The notes beneath the pieces were generated by a model. The model saw nothing but the letters and a program-made list of their open reading frames with translations. It was not told where the DNA came from and did not search any database. 64,000 nt of DNA from Rugamonas rubra (lineage in GTDB: Bacteria; Pseudomonadota; Gammaproteobacteria; Burkholderiales; Burkholderiaceae_D). Below are positions 24,951-33,260 of the stretch, one piece after another (within the stretch, counting starts at the first letter, position 1; the number at the start of each line of letters is the position of its first letter). The position numbers and the translations under genes were made by a program. Location: contig NZ_FOTW01000014.1 in assembly GCF_900114705.1 (NCBI RefSeq), positions 91,482 through 155,481 on the forward strand. The letters are read 5' to 3'.

Positions 24951-26039
24951 TTAGACATCCAGCTTGAAGACAATGTCGTCGCGATCCTTGGTGGACGGTT
25001 GCGTCACCAGGAAGGCGCCCAAGCCCAGCCTTGAGTTGCACTGGTCTCCCAGGGCGACCGGCAGAACGTCGGCGGCGCGCAACACCAGGCACATGTCGAA
25101 TTCGACGGAGGGAAGGGGGAACAAGGCCAGCAGCTTTTCGACCGTCCGACGGTTCTCGCCGCCCGGCAGGAACCGGTCGAAGTCGGCCCTGGATAGCGGG
25201 CCGACGCGCAGGCGGACGCGGAACTGGCGGTCCCAGCGTCGCGTGCCGAGTATGACGCCTTCCCCGAGGACGTGGTTTTGGACGCCGAGCTTGAAAATGT
25301 CCTTGTCGGCCAAATTGTCCCAGCAGCCGACGAACTGTTCGACCTGTATCGGCAGGGCGAAGTACTCGCTCAGCACGCCCGCGATGACGCGGGGCGACAC
25401 CGGCCGGTGCCGCAGCACGGCCGCGTAGTGGGCGATGAACTCATCCTCGATAATGCTGTCGTCCCGCGCCGCCTCTTCCTCTGCCGCCGGCAGCTTTGAC
25501 GGGCGGCGAACACCCGCCAGCGCCAGTTGCATCGGCAGCAGTACGTCCCGGCCTTGCGCGTCGAGGCGATAGTGGATGCGGTACTTGGCCCAGGCTTGAT
25601 AGTGCAGATTGAGAAGCCGGTTGGAGAAGATGTCGAAGAAGGCGCGCGCGCCCTCGAATTTTTTGATGAGGATTTGGCTGGCGATGCCGTCCGTGTAGTG
25701 GTTGGGCATGACGCCGTTGACGCCGAAGAAGCCGAGGTAGGCGGGCGTGATGGACAGCTGGTAAAGCTGCCCGCCGGCCAACGCCGATTGCAGATCCTGG
25801 TCCGTGTCGATGTCGATCTCGCCGACCGCCGACAGGCTTTCGATCTGGCTGGCGGGGAAGTTCATCGACACGCTGTTGCGGAAGCGCACATGGCGGGGCA
25901 GGGCCGCTTCGTGGGCGATGCCGTTTCGTCGCAGCCATAGATCGAGCATGCGCAACGATTGAATGAGGTCAAAACGGTGGGGCTGGTCCAGCAGGCGCTG
26001 GATTACGCTATGGTGCTGTCGCCGCTGCGGGGATTGCAT
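24951..26039 (-). CDS. tssG: Type VI baseplate subunit TssG
   Basis: 362 residues; start at 26039 with AAGGAG upstream, inside the end of tssF (37-base overlap). Part of the TssEFGK baseplate wedge. Family pattern: VIQRLLDQPHRFDLIQSLRMLDLWLRRNG, HVRFRNSVSMNFPASQIESL, LSITPAYLGFFGVNGVMPNHYTDGIASQI, ALPIQVEQFVGCWDNL and LGEGVILGTRRWDRQFRVRLRVGPL. A long open frame upstream (to 26399) is antisense noise within tssF. Downstream comes a lipase gene instead of tssH. Confidence 0.93.
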   Translation of the reverse strand: MQSPQRRQHHSVIQRLLDQPHRFDLIQSLRMLDLWLRRNGIAHEAALPRHVRFRNSVSMNFPASQIESLSAVGEIDIDTDQDLQSALAGGQLYQLSITPAYLGFFGVNGVMPNHYTDGIASQILIKKFEGARAFFDIFSNRLLNLHYQAWAKYRIHYRLDAQGRDVLLPMQLALAGVRRPSKLPAAEEEAARDDSIIEDEFIAHYAAVLRHRPVSPRVIAGVLSEYFALPIQVEQFVGCWDNLADKDIFKLGVQNHVLGEGVILGTRRWDRQFRVRLRVGPLSRADFDRFLPGGENRRTVEKLLALFPLPSVEFDMCLVLRAADVLPVALGDQCNSRLGLGAFLVTQPSTKDRDDIVFKLDV

Positions 26040-27847
26040 CGTGCTATCTCCTTTCCTGTCGCCGTCGAGAAGACGATTAGTTGGGTAAAGCTGTTCAGGT
26101 CGGCATACAGCCCTAGAAAGCGGTCCATTACTTGGATGAAGGAATGGAGGCCGCTGCCGACGAAGGCGTCCTCGTCGATGGTGAGGTGGACTTCGATGCC
26201 GCTCACCCGCCCGCCGCCGTGCGCGTCCTTCAGCCAGACGCGCGTGCGCCGGTACGCCAGACCGACGATGCCTTTGATCTGGTGCTGTTGAACGGCCGAC
26301 TGGGGCAGGTTGTGCAAGGTCAGCATCTCGGTGAATGCGTCCAAATCCTGTTGCACGAGCGAGTGGTGGTTGAGCGCCAGAAGCGAGATCAGCCGCCAAT
26401 GGGCTTCCGCCGGGAAGCGATAGGTGGGCGTTGGTTTGCGCAGCAGGCGGATCGGGTAGTTGGCCGGGGCGCGTTCAAGTTTCAAGTCGCCGTTTGCCTG
26501 CCCCACCCGCAGCGAGTTGGGCAAATCCCGGTTGGTGCAAGTGAGCTCGGCGGAAATGGTCGCCGTCTCTAGGGCCAAGGGATTGAGGTCGATGTCGGTC
26601 AGGGCGATATGCGTTTCATACCCGGGGCTGGTCTGGGCGATGATGCTGTCGCGGCGAGTATGCCAATAGTGCCCCTTGCGGTCGCCCGCCAGGCCGTGGC
26701 GCATCGAGTAATAGGGATAAAACTGCGTGACCGTGCTGCCTTTCGGCGTGTCGCGCACGACATGGACCGCGTCGACGCTATGGATCTCGAAGGCTGCGGC
26801 CTGCTCCGCGCTGGCAATCAAGGGGTATTCGGCTTTCGTCTGCGTCAGGTCGATTGGCGACGCCGCCCGTTTGAACAGGTTGACGACGGGCGTGCAGGAC
26901 AGCAGGAGATTCTTGTTCGATAGTGGCTTGAGGACGCGGGCGATGTCCGAATCGGCGCCGATACCGACGATTGCCAGGTGCAGTGTCAATTGTTGACTGT
27001 CGGGCGGGAGTTCCTTCCGGATGGATGCTAGATCGATGTCGATGAAGTTGAATTTTGCCGGATAGGTAAAGTACTCGCTAATGAGGCGATAGGCGGGGTG
27101 CGATGTTGCCTTGAAGGGGATGAGGGCCTCGTCGTCCGCGTAGCCAGCACTCGCAAGAGGGCTGCCTTTCAATGGATGCCACTGGCCGTCGTCGTTCGCT
27201 TCAACATAGGCGCGCACGGCCCGCATCATCAAGGTGTCCTGCAGCGTTGCGCGCAGGGACGGATCGCCATCGATGAAGACCCGCAGTGATGGCAGGGCGA
27301 GCCGATCCAGCGGGAGCGTGGCGCAAGTGCCTTCGATCACGATGTCGATCAAGGTGCTTGCCTCGACGGGCAGGCGAAGCGCCGGTGGCGCCCGGAAGTG
27401 CGTGAAAAATTCCGCCCTTGATATGATCATCGGCGCTATCGTTACCGGATACGTCGTGCGGAACTGGCAGATGACGTTCTTGTGTTCGAGCGAGTTCAGG
27501 AGTGCGCCGCGCGGAATCGTCGTTACGGTACTCATGGTCTTGGTATCGGCGCCGTCGTAGTCGACGCGGGCGATCGAGGTCGATGGAAACGGCCGCGTGT
27601 AGTGCGGATAATTCACATTCAGCAGAGTATCTGTGAATTGAGGGTAGCTATCCTCGAGTTGTTGCAGGATGCGCGCGCCCATCATCACGAGCGCTTCGAT
27701 AATACGCAGTACGCTGGGGTCTTCGCAGACGCCGTCGATGATGCCAAGCACAGAAGCCAGTTGGGGATACTGCTCGGCAAACTCGCGAATCAAGAGCGCG
27801 ACGTTGCTGTGTTCGCGCTCGTAGAAAGGTAGAATGTCCTTGCTCAT
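26003..27847 (-). CDS. tssF: Type VI baseplate subunit TssF
   Basis: 614 residues, usual length for TssF. Start MSKDILPFYEREHSNVALL overlaps the tssE stop by ATGA. Family signatures: EFAEQYPQLASVLGI, DPSVLRIIEALVMMGARILQQLEDSYPQFTDTLLNVNYPHYTRPFPS, the central RVDYDGADTKTM and DIDLNPLALETATISAELTCTNRDLP, and C-terminal GGGRVSGIEVHLTIDEDAFVGSGLHSF. TssF is the largest wedge component and forms a dimer with one TssG and TssE. The gene looks intact. Confidence 0.95.
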   Translation of the reverse strand: MSKDILPFYEREHSNVALLIREFAEQYPQLASVLGIIDGVCEDPSVLRIIEALVMMGARILQQLEDSYPQFTDTLLNVNYPHYTRPFPSTSIARVDYDGADTKTMSTVTTIPRGALLNSLEHKNVICQFRTTYPVTIAPMIISRAEFFTHFRAPPALRLPVEASTLIDIVIEGTCATLPLDRLALPSLRVFIDGDPSLRATLQDTLMMRAVRAYVEANDDGQWHPLKGSPLASAGYADDEALIPFKATSHPAYRLISEYFTYPAKFNFIDIDLASIRKELPPDSQQLTLHLAIVGIGADSDIARVLKPLSNKNLLLSCTPVVNLFKRAASPIDLTQTKAEYPLIASAEQAAAFEIHSVDAVHVVRDTPKGSTVTQFYPYYSMRHGLAGDRKGHYWHTRRDSIIAQTSPGYETHIALTDIDLNPLALETATISAELTCTNRDLPNSLRVGQANGDLKLERAPANYPIRLLRKPTPTYRFPAEAHWRLISLLALNHHSLVQQDLDAFTEMLTLHNLPQSAVQQHQIKGIVGLAYRRTRVWLKDAHGGGRVSGIEVHLTIDEDAFVGSGLHSFIQVMDRFLGLYADLNSFTQLIVFSTATGKEIARCNPRSGDSTIA

Positions 27848-28350
27848 GGCCGCTCCAATCGCTTGGCTGTACCGCGAACATCGGGTTTGACGGAGTAACG
27901 AAGGGATGAGGGCTGGAGCATCGCGTTGAATTCAATGCGGTCGAAAGGACGCGCTTTCAGTTTTCCGGAAATCACGAAATCGATGCGGTTGGTCGAGCTT
28001 TGTTCGATGAATATGTCGACCTGCACGTGCGTCAAGCGGGGTTCGAAGCGGGCGATGGCGGTGTTTACATGACGGCAAATAGCCTTCCTGTCCTCGGCGC
28101 TGGTGGTGCAAAACGCGGCGAAGTCGATCAGACCGTAGTTGAAAATGGACTTGCGACATCTGGGGTAGAAGGCGAGCCTGTCGGTGGGGATGGCTACGCG
28201 GGTGTTGAGCAAGTCTTCTAGATCGTGCGCAACCGAGGCTTTGAGTTGTTCAAAACTCTGCTGAATGATGGGGATATGTTGAGATTCGGACTCGCCAGCC
28301 GCCATCAGGCGATGCCATAGGCTGGGCAAAAAAACTTCTTCCTTTGCCAT
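27844..28350 (-). CDS. tssE: Type VI baseplate subunit TssE (gp25-like)
   Basis: 168 residues, GGAG ribosome-binding site. gp25-like fold that nucleates the sheath: SLWHRLMAAGES at the start, then SVAHDLEDLLNTRVAIP, YGLIDFAAFCTTSAEDRKAICRHVNTAIARFEPRL and the late FDRIEFNAMLQPSSLRYSV strand. It lies at the upstream edge of the type VI block; no tssB, tssC or hcp precedes it in this window, only a vestige of an antitoxin gene. Confidence 0.92.
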   Translation of the reverse strand: MAKEEVFLPSLWHRLMAAGESESQHIPIIQQSFEQLKASVAHDLEDLLNTRVAIPTDRLAFYPRCRKSIFNYGLIDFAAFCTTSAEDRKAICRHVNTAIARFEPRLTHVQVDIFIEQSSTNRIDFVISGKLKARPFDRIEFNAMLQPSSLRYSVKPDVRGTAKRLERP

Positions 28351-28494
28351 ATTGTTTCTCCGTTGGATTTACTGACGAGAAAGCAAGCTGGCAAGCCGTG
28401 ACGGGCTGGTGTGGACGCCGCTTGAACGCCCATTATTCGGTAAGCGCCAAGCGGCATATTGCGGTTACACAATGAGCTTCAGATACGGCCGATC

Positions 28495-28578
28495 CTAGTC
28501 TGCCCTGGCGCGGCGCACATCAAGTTTCAGACCTGCGACGGCCAGAATCGCCAATAGCATTTTGACCGTTGGGTTGCC
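28495..28578 (-). pseudogene. Remnant of an addiction-module antidote (HTH) gene, C-terminal tail only
   Basis: Reading leftward, an open stretch gives GNPTVKMLLAILAVAGLKL then DVRRARAD and a stop. This matches the last turn of HigA-like/addiction-antidote HTH proteins, whose ends typically read G-NPTL-TLLKVL-ALGL-L-V. There is no start codon or helix-turn-helix upstream; the frame runs straight into the end of the ketopantoate-reductase gene. The rest of 28351-28592 shows nothing else. Interpreted as a truncation scar at the edge of the type VI block. Confidence 0.55.
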
Positions 28579-28592
28579 GTGGGGGCATACTC

Positions 28593-29576
28593 CTAAGCGG
28601 CCGGATACAGCCCCCGTCCGCGCGCGAACAAACGCGCCAGGCCGAACAGCGCGTCGATGTTGGGCGTGGCCACGCCGACGCGCTGGCCGATCTCGCGCAC
28701 GGCGCCGACGATGCTGTCGAGCTCGATGGCGCGGCCGGCTTCGACGTCCTGCAGCATCGAGGTCTTGAAGCCGCCCAGCTTGCGCGTGACCAGGTGGCGC
28801 TCCTCCGGCGTTTGCAGCACGGCGCAGCCGATGCGCTCGCCGACGACGGCCGCCTCGCGCATGGCGGCGGAGCAGAAGTTGCGCACCAGCTCGTCGTCCT
28901 GCAGGCGGTCGGTGGTGGCGCCGGTCATGGCCGAGACGGGGTTGATGGTCATGTTGCCCCACAACTTGTACCAGATGTCGTAGCGCACCCGGGGCGACAG
29001 CGTGACGTCGAAGCCGGCGTGGCGGAACAGCTCGCACACGGCCTGCGCGCGCGCCGACTCGCCGCCGGCCGGCTCGCCGATGATCAGGCCCTGGCCCATC
29101 TTGTGCGCCACCACGCCCGGTTCGGTGGTGGCGGTGCTGGCGTGCACCACGCAGCCGAGCACGGCGGCGAGGGGGATCGCCGCCGCCGCGCGGCCGCCGG
29201 GGTCGACGCTGTCCAAAGGCGCATCGCCGAGCGCCGCGACGCCGCTGCCGAACCACCAGGGCACGCCGTTCATGGCCGGCAGCACGATGGTCTGCGGGCC
29301 GAGCAGGGGAGCGATGTCGGCGACGACGGAGGCCAGCGCCGGGCCCTTGACGGCGATCACCACCAGATCCTGCGGACCGAGTTCGGCGGCGCGCTCGGCG
29401 GCGCGCGCCGGCACTTGCAGCAGGGCGCCGTTTTGCTGCAGACGCCAGCCGTGCTCGCGCAGGGCGGCCAAGGTGGCGCCGCGCGCCAAGGTGCTGAGCT
29501 CGCAGGCGCCGGCCGCCGCCAGCCGCGCGCCGAGAAATCCGCCGATGGCGCCGGCGCCGATGATGCATACCTTCAT
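28593..29576 (-). CDS. 2-dehydropantoate 2-reductase family enzyme (PanE/ApbA-like)
   Basis: 327 residues; start at 29576 with GGAG eight bases upstream. NADPH-dependent reduction of ketopantoate to pantoate for coenzyme A, or a related 2-keto acid reduction. Rossmann motif MKVCIIGAGAIGGFLGARLA at the N-terminus, DLVVIAVKGPAL for the second cofactor strand, and the catalytic-lysine region RYDIWYKLWGNMTINPVSAMTG (Lys followed by Asn). Near the end, KLGGFKTSMLQDVEAGRAIELDSIVG is the family's substrate-side motif. Many genomes carry several paralogues, so the physiological substrate is uncertain. Confidence 0.88.
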   Translation of the reverse strand: MKVCIIGAGAIGGFLGARLAAAGACELSTLARGATLAALREHGWRLQQNGALLQVPARAAERAAELGPQDLVVIAVKGPALASVVADIAPLLGPQTIVLPAMNGVPWWFGSGVAALGDAPLDSVDPGGRAAAAIPLAAVLGCVVHASTATTEPGVVAHKMGQGLIIGEPAGGESARAQAVCELFRHAGFDVTLSPRVRYDIWYKLWGNMTINPVSAMTGATTDRLQDDELVRNFCSAAMREAAVVGERIGCAVLQTPEERHLVTRKLGGFKTSMLQDVEAGRAIELDSIVGAVREIGQRVGVATPNIDALFGLARLFARGRGLYPAA

Positions 29577-29997
29577 GTTGAAACTCCGCAGCTGCTTAGG
29601 AGCCGCGATATTGCCTGCGAAGCGGCGCCGATTCAAGTGTCTTGAGTGACAAATCGTCAACTTCGGGCAAATGGGCCGCAAGTGCGTCGATTCGCCGAAC
29701 GGTCGAGGCGGCGTCACCATCGCGCCGGCGCCGGCCTGGTCGCCCATGTAATTTTTCGTAAGGATATCTTGCGTAGTGTTGCTGGTCGGGGCAGGCGGCG
29801 TGGCGGCCGACGGGCCGCAAAGCCCGTCGTGGCGCGGGCCATACCACTTGCGCGTAAAGAATTGTAAGCCGCCAGCTTGTGGTAAAGAAATCTAGCGAAT
29901 CTGCCAAGATTCGGTGTTACGATTCAAAAACACGCCGAGCTCAGGCGATGCTTCCGACAGAGAAGCGATTCCGCGTTTCGATACAAGGAGACAAGCA
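29577..29997. other. Intergenic region between panE-like gene and sugar ABC operon
   Basis: About 420 bases holding the divergent promoters for both neighbours. A small perfect hairpin (GACGGGC, 6 bases, GCCCGTC at 29809-29828) is present. I see no coding frame that looks real and no clear sigma-70 pair; ACAAGGAGACAAGCA just before 29998 is the ribosome-binding region of the ABC binding protein. Confidence 0.5.
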
Positions 29998-31248
29998 ATG
30001 AAGCTGCACAGGACCCTAGGCCATGCACTGCTGTTGACGTTGTTGTCCGCCGGCGCCGCCCGCGCCGGCAATCTGCTCATCGAAAGTTGGCGGGTCGACG
30101 ACAAGGCCCTGTGGGAGACGGTGCTGATTCCCGCCTTCGAAAAAACGCATCCCGGCATCAAGGTCAAGTTCTCGCCGACCGCGCCGACCGAATACGATTC
30201 CTCCTTGGCGGCCCGGCTGGCCGGCGGCACCGCCGGCGACCTGATGGCCTGCCGTCCCTTCGACGTCTCGCTGGCGCTGTACAAGAAGGGCCATCTGGAC
30301 AAGCTCGACGGCAAGCCGGGTATGCAGAACTTCCCCAACATCGCCTTGCTGGCCTGGCAGACCGACGACGCCAAGGACACCTTCTGCATGCCGATCGCCT
30401 CGGTGATCCACGGCTTCCTCTACAACAAAAAAATCTTCAAGCAGCTGAACCTGCAGCCGCCCAAGACCGAGGCGGAGTTCTTCAGCGTGCTCGACGCGAT
30501 CAAGAAGACCGGCAACATCGCGCCGCTGGCGCTGGGCACGGCCGACCAGTGGGAGTCCAGCCAGATCGTCTTCACCAGCATCGGGCCGAACTACTGGCAC
30601 GGCGAGGACGGCCGCATGTCGCTGATCGCCGGCAAGGCCAAGTTCACCGATCCGGCCTTCGTCGGCGCGCTGGAGTACGAGGCCAAGCTGGGCACCTATC
30701 TGGCCAAGGGCGCCAGCGCACAGACCTACGGCGACAGCCAGAACCAGTTCGCGCTGGGGCGGGCGGCGATTTATCCGGCCGGCTCCTGGGACATCTCCTA
30801 CTTCAACCAGACTTCCGGCCTGGAGCTGGGCGCCTTTCCGCCGCCGGTCAAGCGCGCCACGGACAAGTGCTACATCTCCGACCACATGGACATCGGCATG
30901 GGCGTCAACACGCGCTCGAAGAACAAGGCCGACGCCTACACCTTCCTGAGCTGGGTCGGCTCGGCCGAGTTCGCCGACATCTACACCAACCGCGTCACCG
31001 GTTTCTTCTCGCTGTCCAAGCATCCGGTCAAGGTGCGCGATCCGCTGGCCAAGCAGATGGTCGACTGGCGCGCCAGCTGCGCCTCGACCATCCGGGTCAA
31101 TTCGCAGGTGCTCAACCGGGGCCAGCCGAGCATGGAGAACGAGCTGTGGAACATCAACGCCCAGGTGTTGAACGGCAAGCTGGCGCCGAAGGACGCGGCG
31201 GCCAAGCTGCAAAACGGATTTGCCAAGTGGTATAAGCCACCGCAATAA
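29998..31248 (+). CDS. ABC importer extracellular solute-binding protein (sugar family)
   Basis: 416 residues; AAGGAG-type ribosome-binding site. Signal peptide MKLHRTLGHALLLTLLSAGAARA, then a family-1 binding protein: IPAFEKTHPGIKVKFSPT, SSLAARLAGGTAGDLMACRP, MPIASVIHGFLYNKKIFKQLNL and the late NQFALGRAAIYPAGSWDI. These are the signatures of oligosaccharide/glycerol-phosphate binders. No lipobox, so it is a free periplasmic protein. Followed by an intrinsic terminator and then two permeases and an ATPase on the same strand, which should give an excess of binding protein over membrane parts. Substrate cannot be told from sequence. Confidence 0.92.
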   Translation: MKLHRTLGHALLLTLLSAGAARAGNLLIESWRVDDKALWETVLIPAFEKTHPGIKVKFSPTAPTEYDSSLAARLAGGTAGDLMACRPFDVSLALYKKGHLDKLDGKPGMQNFPNIALLAWQTDDAKDTFCMPIASVIHGFLYNKKIFKQLNLQPPKTEAEFFSVLDAIKKTGNIAPLALGTADQWESSQIVFTSIGPNYWHGEDGRMSLIAGKAKFTDPAFVGALEYEAKLGTYLAKGASAQTYGDSQNQFALGRAAIYPAGSWDISYFNQTSGLELGAFPPPVKRATDKCYISDHMDIGMGVNTRSKNKADAYTFLSWVGSAEFADIYTNRVTGFFSLSKHPVKVRDPLAKQMVDWRASCASTIRVNSQVLNRGQPSMENELWNINAQVLNGKLAPKDAAAKLQNGFAKWYKPPQ

Positions 31249-31280
31249 AGAAAACGCCTCCTCCTCCTCGGCGTTTGTTG

Positions 31281-31312
31281 TGCCGGCGTCGCCCAGGCGC
31301 CGGCATTTTTTT
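31281..31312 (+). terminator. Intrinsic terminator/attenuator after the binding-protein gene
   Basis: Stem TGCCGGCG / CGCCGGCA with a 9-base loop, followed directly by seven T. It lies between the binding-protein gene and its permeases, where partial termination would raise the binding protein relative to the permeases. Confidence 0.8.
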
Positions 31313-31341
31313 ACCCCACCCCACCCCGATCCGCCACGGTC

Positions 31342-31369
31342 GGGGTCTGACCCCGCGGGGTCAGACCCC
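31342..31369. repeat. Perfect 28-bp palindrome, REP-like
   Basis: Arms GGGGTCTGACCCC and GGGGTCAGACCCC around GC; each arm is itself nearly self-complementary. I recall this GGGGTCTGACCCC unit as a frequent intergenic repeat in Massilia/Duganella-type genomes. Only one copy is in this window. Confidence 0.8.
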
Positions 31370-31435
31370 TGGCTTGCGGGGGAAGGGCCGGCATCACGCC
31401 GGTCGTTGCAAGACCGCGTTTTTTTGGAGATTCCT

Positions 31436-32362
31436 GTGCAACCTGCCGACCGCAACATCGGCCGCTGGCAACTGGCGGCTTTCCTGGCGCCGGCCTTGCT
31501 GATCTATGCGCTGTTCAGCGCGCTGCCGTTGGTCGATACCTTGCGCCAGGGCTTCTTCAGCAGCGACGACGCCGGCCGCCAGACCTTCGCCGGCCTGGCC
31601 AACTTCCGCACCGTGCTGTTCGACGCCGATTGGTCGATGGCGTTCTGGAACGCGATGCGCAACAACCTGCTGTTCTTCGCCATCCACATGTTGCTGCAAA
31701 ATCCCATCGGCCTGCTGCTGGCCACCTTGTTCAGCTTGAAGGGCCTGCGCGGCGCGCGCACCTACCGCACCTTAATTTTTCTGCCGACCTTGTTGTCGGT
31801 GGTGATCATCGGCTTCATCTGGCAGCTGATCCTGTCGCCGCTGTGGGGCGTCGGCGAGCGCCTGCTGGGCACGGTGGGCGCGGCCGGCCTGTTCCAACCG
31901 TGGCTGGGGCAGGAGGGCACGGCGCTGGCGACGCTGGCGCTGATTTCGGTGTGGCAGTACATCGGCATTCCGACCATGCTGATCTACGCGGCGCTGCTGG
32001 CGGTGCCGGAGGAGATCGTCGAGGCGGCCCACGTCGAGGGCGCCGGCGCGCTGCGCATCTTTTGGGACATCAAGCTGCCGCTGATTTATCCAACCTTGGG
32101 GCTGGTGACCATCCTGACCTTCGTCGCCAACTTCAACGCCTTCGACCTGATCTATTCCGTCAAGGGCGCGCTGGCCGGCCCCAACTACGCCTCCGACATC
32201 CTCGGCACCTTGTTCTATCGCACCTTCTTCGGCTACCAGGCCCAGGTCGGCAACGCCAACATGGGCGCGGCGGTGGCCACGCTGATGTTCCTGGTGATAC
32301 TGCTCGGTGTCGGCGCGTATTTTGTTGGTGTGCAGCGGCGGCTGAGCCGCTACGCGCTGTGA
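31436..32362 (+). CDS. Sugar ABC importer permease 1 (MalF/UgpA type)
   Basis: 308 residues from a GTG at 31436 with GGAG upstream; earlier in-frame codons run through the terminator and palindrome and are rejected. Six membrane helices (first LAAFLAPALLIYALFSALPLV). The EAA loop that docks the ATPase reads EEIVEAAHVEGAGALRIFWDIKLPLIYP around residues 190-220. Ends VGVQRRLSRYAL. Ten bases upstream of the second permease. Confidence 0.92.
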   Translation: MQPADRNIGRWQLAAFLAPALLIYALFSALPLVDTLRQGFFSSDDAGRQTFAGLANFRTVLFDADWSMAFWNAMRNNLLFFAIHMLLQNPIGLLLATLFSLKGLRGARTYRTLIFLPTLLSVVIIGFIWQLILSPLWGVGERLLGTVGAAGLFQPWLGQEGTALATLALISVWQYIGIPTMLIYAALLAVPEEIVEAAHVEGAGALRIFWDIKLPLIYPTLGLVTILTFVANFNAFDLIYSVKGALAGPNYASDILGTLFYRTFFGYQAQVGNANMGAAVATLMFLVILLGVGAYFVGVQRRLSRYAL

Positions 32363-32372
32363 GGAGGGCGGC

Positions 32373-33227
32373 ATGACACCTTCGTCCGAGTCCGCGCTGC
32401 TGCGGCCCGATCTGGGCCGGCTGGCGGTGCATATCGTGCTGCTGGCCTACACCGCGCTGGCGCTGTTCCCCATTGCGCTGATCCTGATCAATTCGCTCAA
32501 GTCGCGCGCCGCCATCTTCGACGATCCGCTGGCGCTGCCCAGCGCCGCCACGCTGTCGCTGGTGGGCTTTCAGAAGGTGCTGTCGGCGACCAACTTCCTT
32601 CTGTTCTACGGCAACAGCCTGGTGGTCACGCTGGGTTCGCTGTTGTTGATCGTGCTGTTCGGCGCGATGGCGGCCTGGGCCTTGTCGGAATACTCCTTCC
32701 GTGGCAACCGCCTGCTGGCGCTGTTCCTAGCGCTGGGCATCATGATTCCCATTCGGCTGGGCACGGTGTCCATTCTGGAACTGATGGTCGCGCTGAACTT
32801 GACCAATACCTTGCTGGCGCTGGTGCTGGTGTACACGGCACAGGGCTTGCCGCTGGCGGTGATGATACTCACCGAGTTCATGCGCCAGGTGCCGGGCGAA
32901 TTGAAGGACGCGGCGCGCTGCGACGGCGTCGGCGAGTTCAAGATCTTCTTCCAGGTGATCCTGCCGCTGGTCCGCCCGGCCATCGCCACCGTCGCCGTGT
33001 TCACCATGATCCCGGCCTGGAACGATCTGTGGTTCCCGCTGATCCTGGCGCCGTCCGAGCACACGCAGACCGTCACCTTGGGCGTGCAGCAGTTCATCGG
33101 CCAGTACGCGACGGACTGGAGTTCGGTGCTGGCAGCCTTGTCGTTGGCGGTGTTGCCGATGCTGTTGATGTACGCGATCTTTTCGCGCCAGCTGATCCGT
33201 GGCCTGACGGCCGGCGCGGTCAAGTAA
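32373..33227 (+). CDS. Sugar ABC importer permease 2 (MalG/UgpE type)
   Basis: 284 residues, GAGGAGGG ribosome-binding site. Six hydrophobic helices; EAA motif GELKDAARCDGVGEFKIFFQVILPLVRP near residues 172-200. NSLKSRAAIFDDPLALP after the first helix is typical of the MalG branch, and the protein ends FSRQLIRGLTAGAVK, the usual G-x-V-K C-terminus. Partner of the preceding permease. Confidence 0.93.
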   Translation: MTPSSESALLRPDLGRLAVHIVLLAYTALALFPIALILINSLKSRAAIFDDPLALPSAATLSLVGFQKVLSATNFLLFYGNSLVVTLGSLLLIVLFGAMAAWALSEYSFRGNRLLALFLALGIMIPIRLGTVSILELMVALNLTNTLLALVLVYTAQGLPLAVMILTEFMRQVPGELKDAARCDGVGEFKIFFQVILPLVRPAIATVAVFTMIPAWNDLWFPLILAPSEHTQTVTLGVQQFIGQYATDWSSVLAALSLAVLPMLLMYAIFSRQLIRGLTAGAVK

Positions 33228-33260
33228 TCCAAGGGCAAGTGCAAAACAAAGGAAGGCAAG

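Noticed and set aside
24896..24973. 26-residue N-terminal extension of the module B lipase
   Set aside because: The extension lies upstream of a good ribosome-binding site, and the module A lipase starts with the same MANSKSIYEK.
26040..26399. N-terminal extension of tssG
   Set aside because: It is an out-of-frame reading of tssF; the AAGGAG site before 26039 marks the real start.
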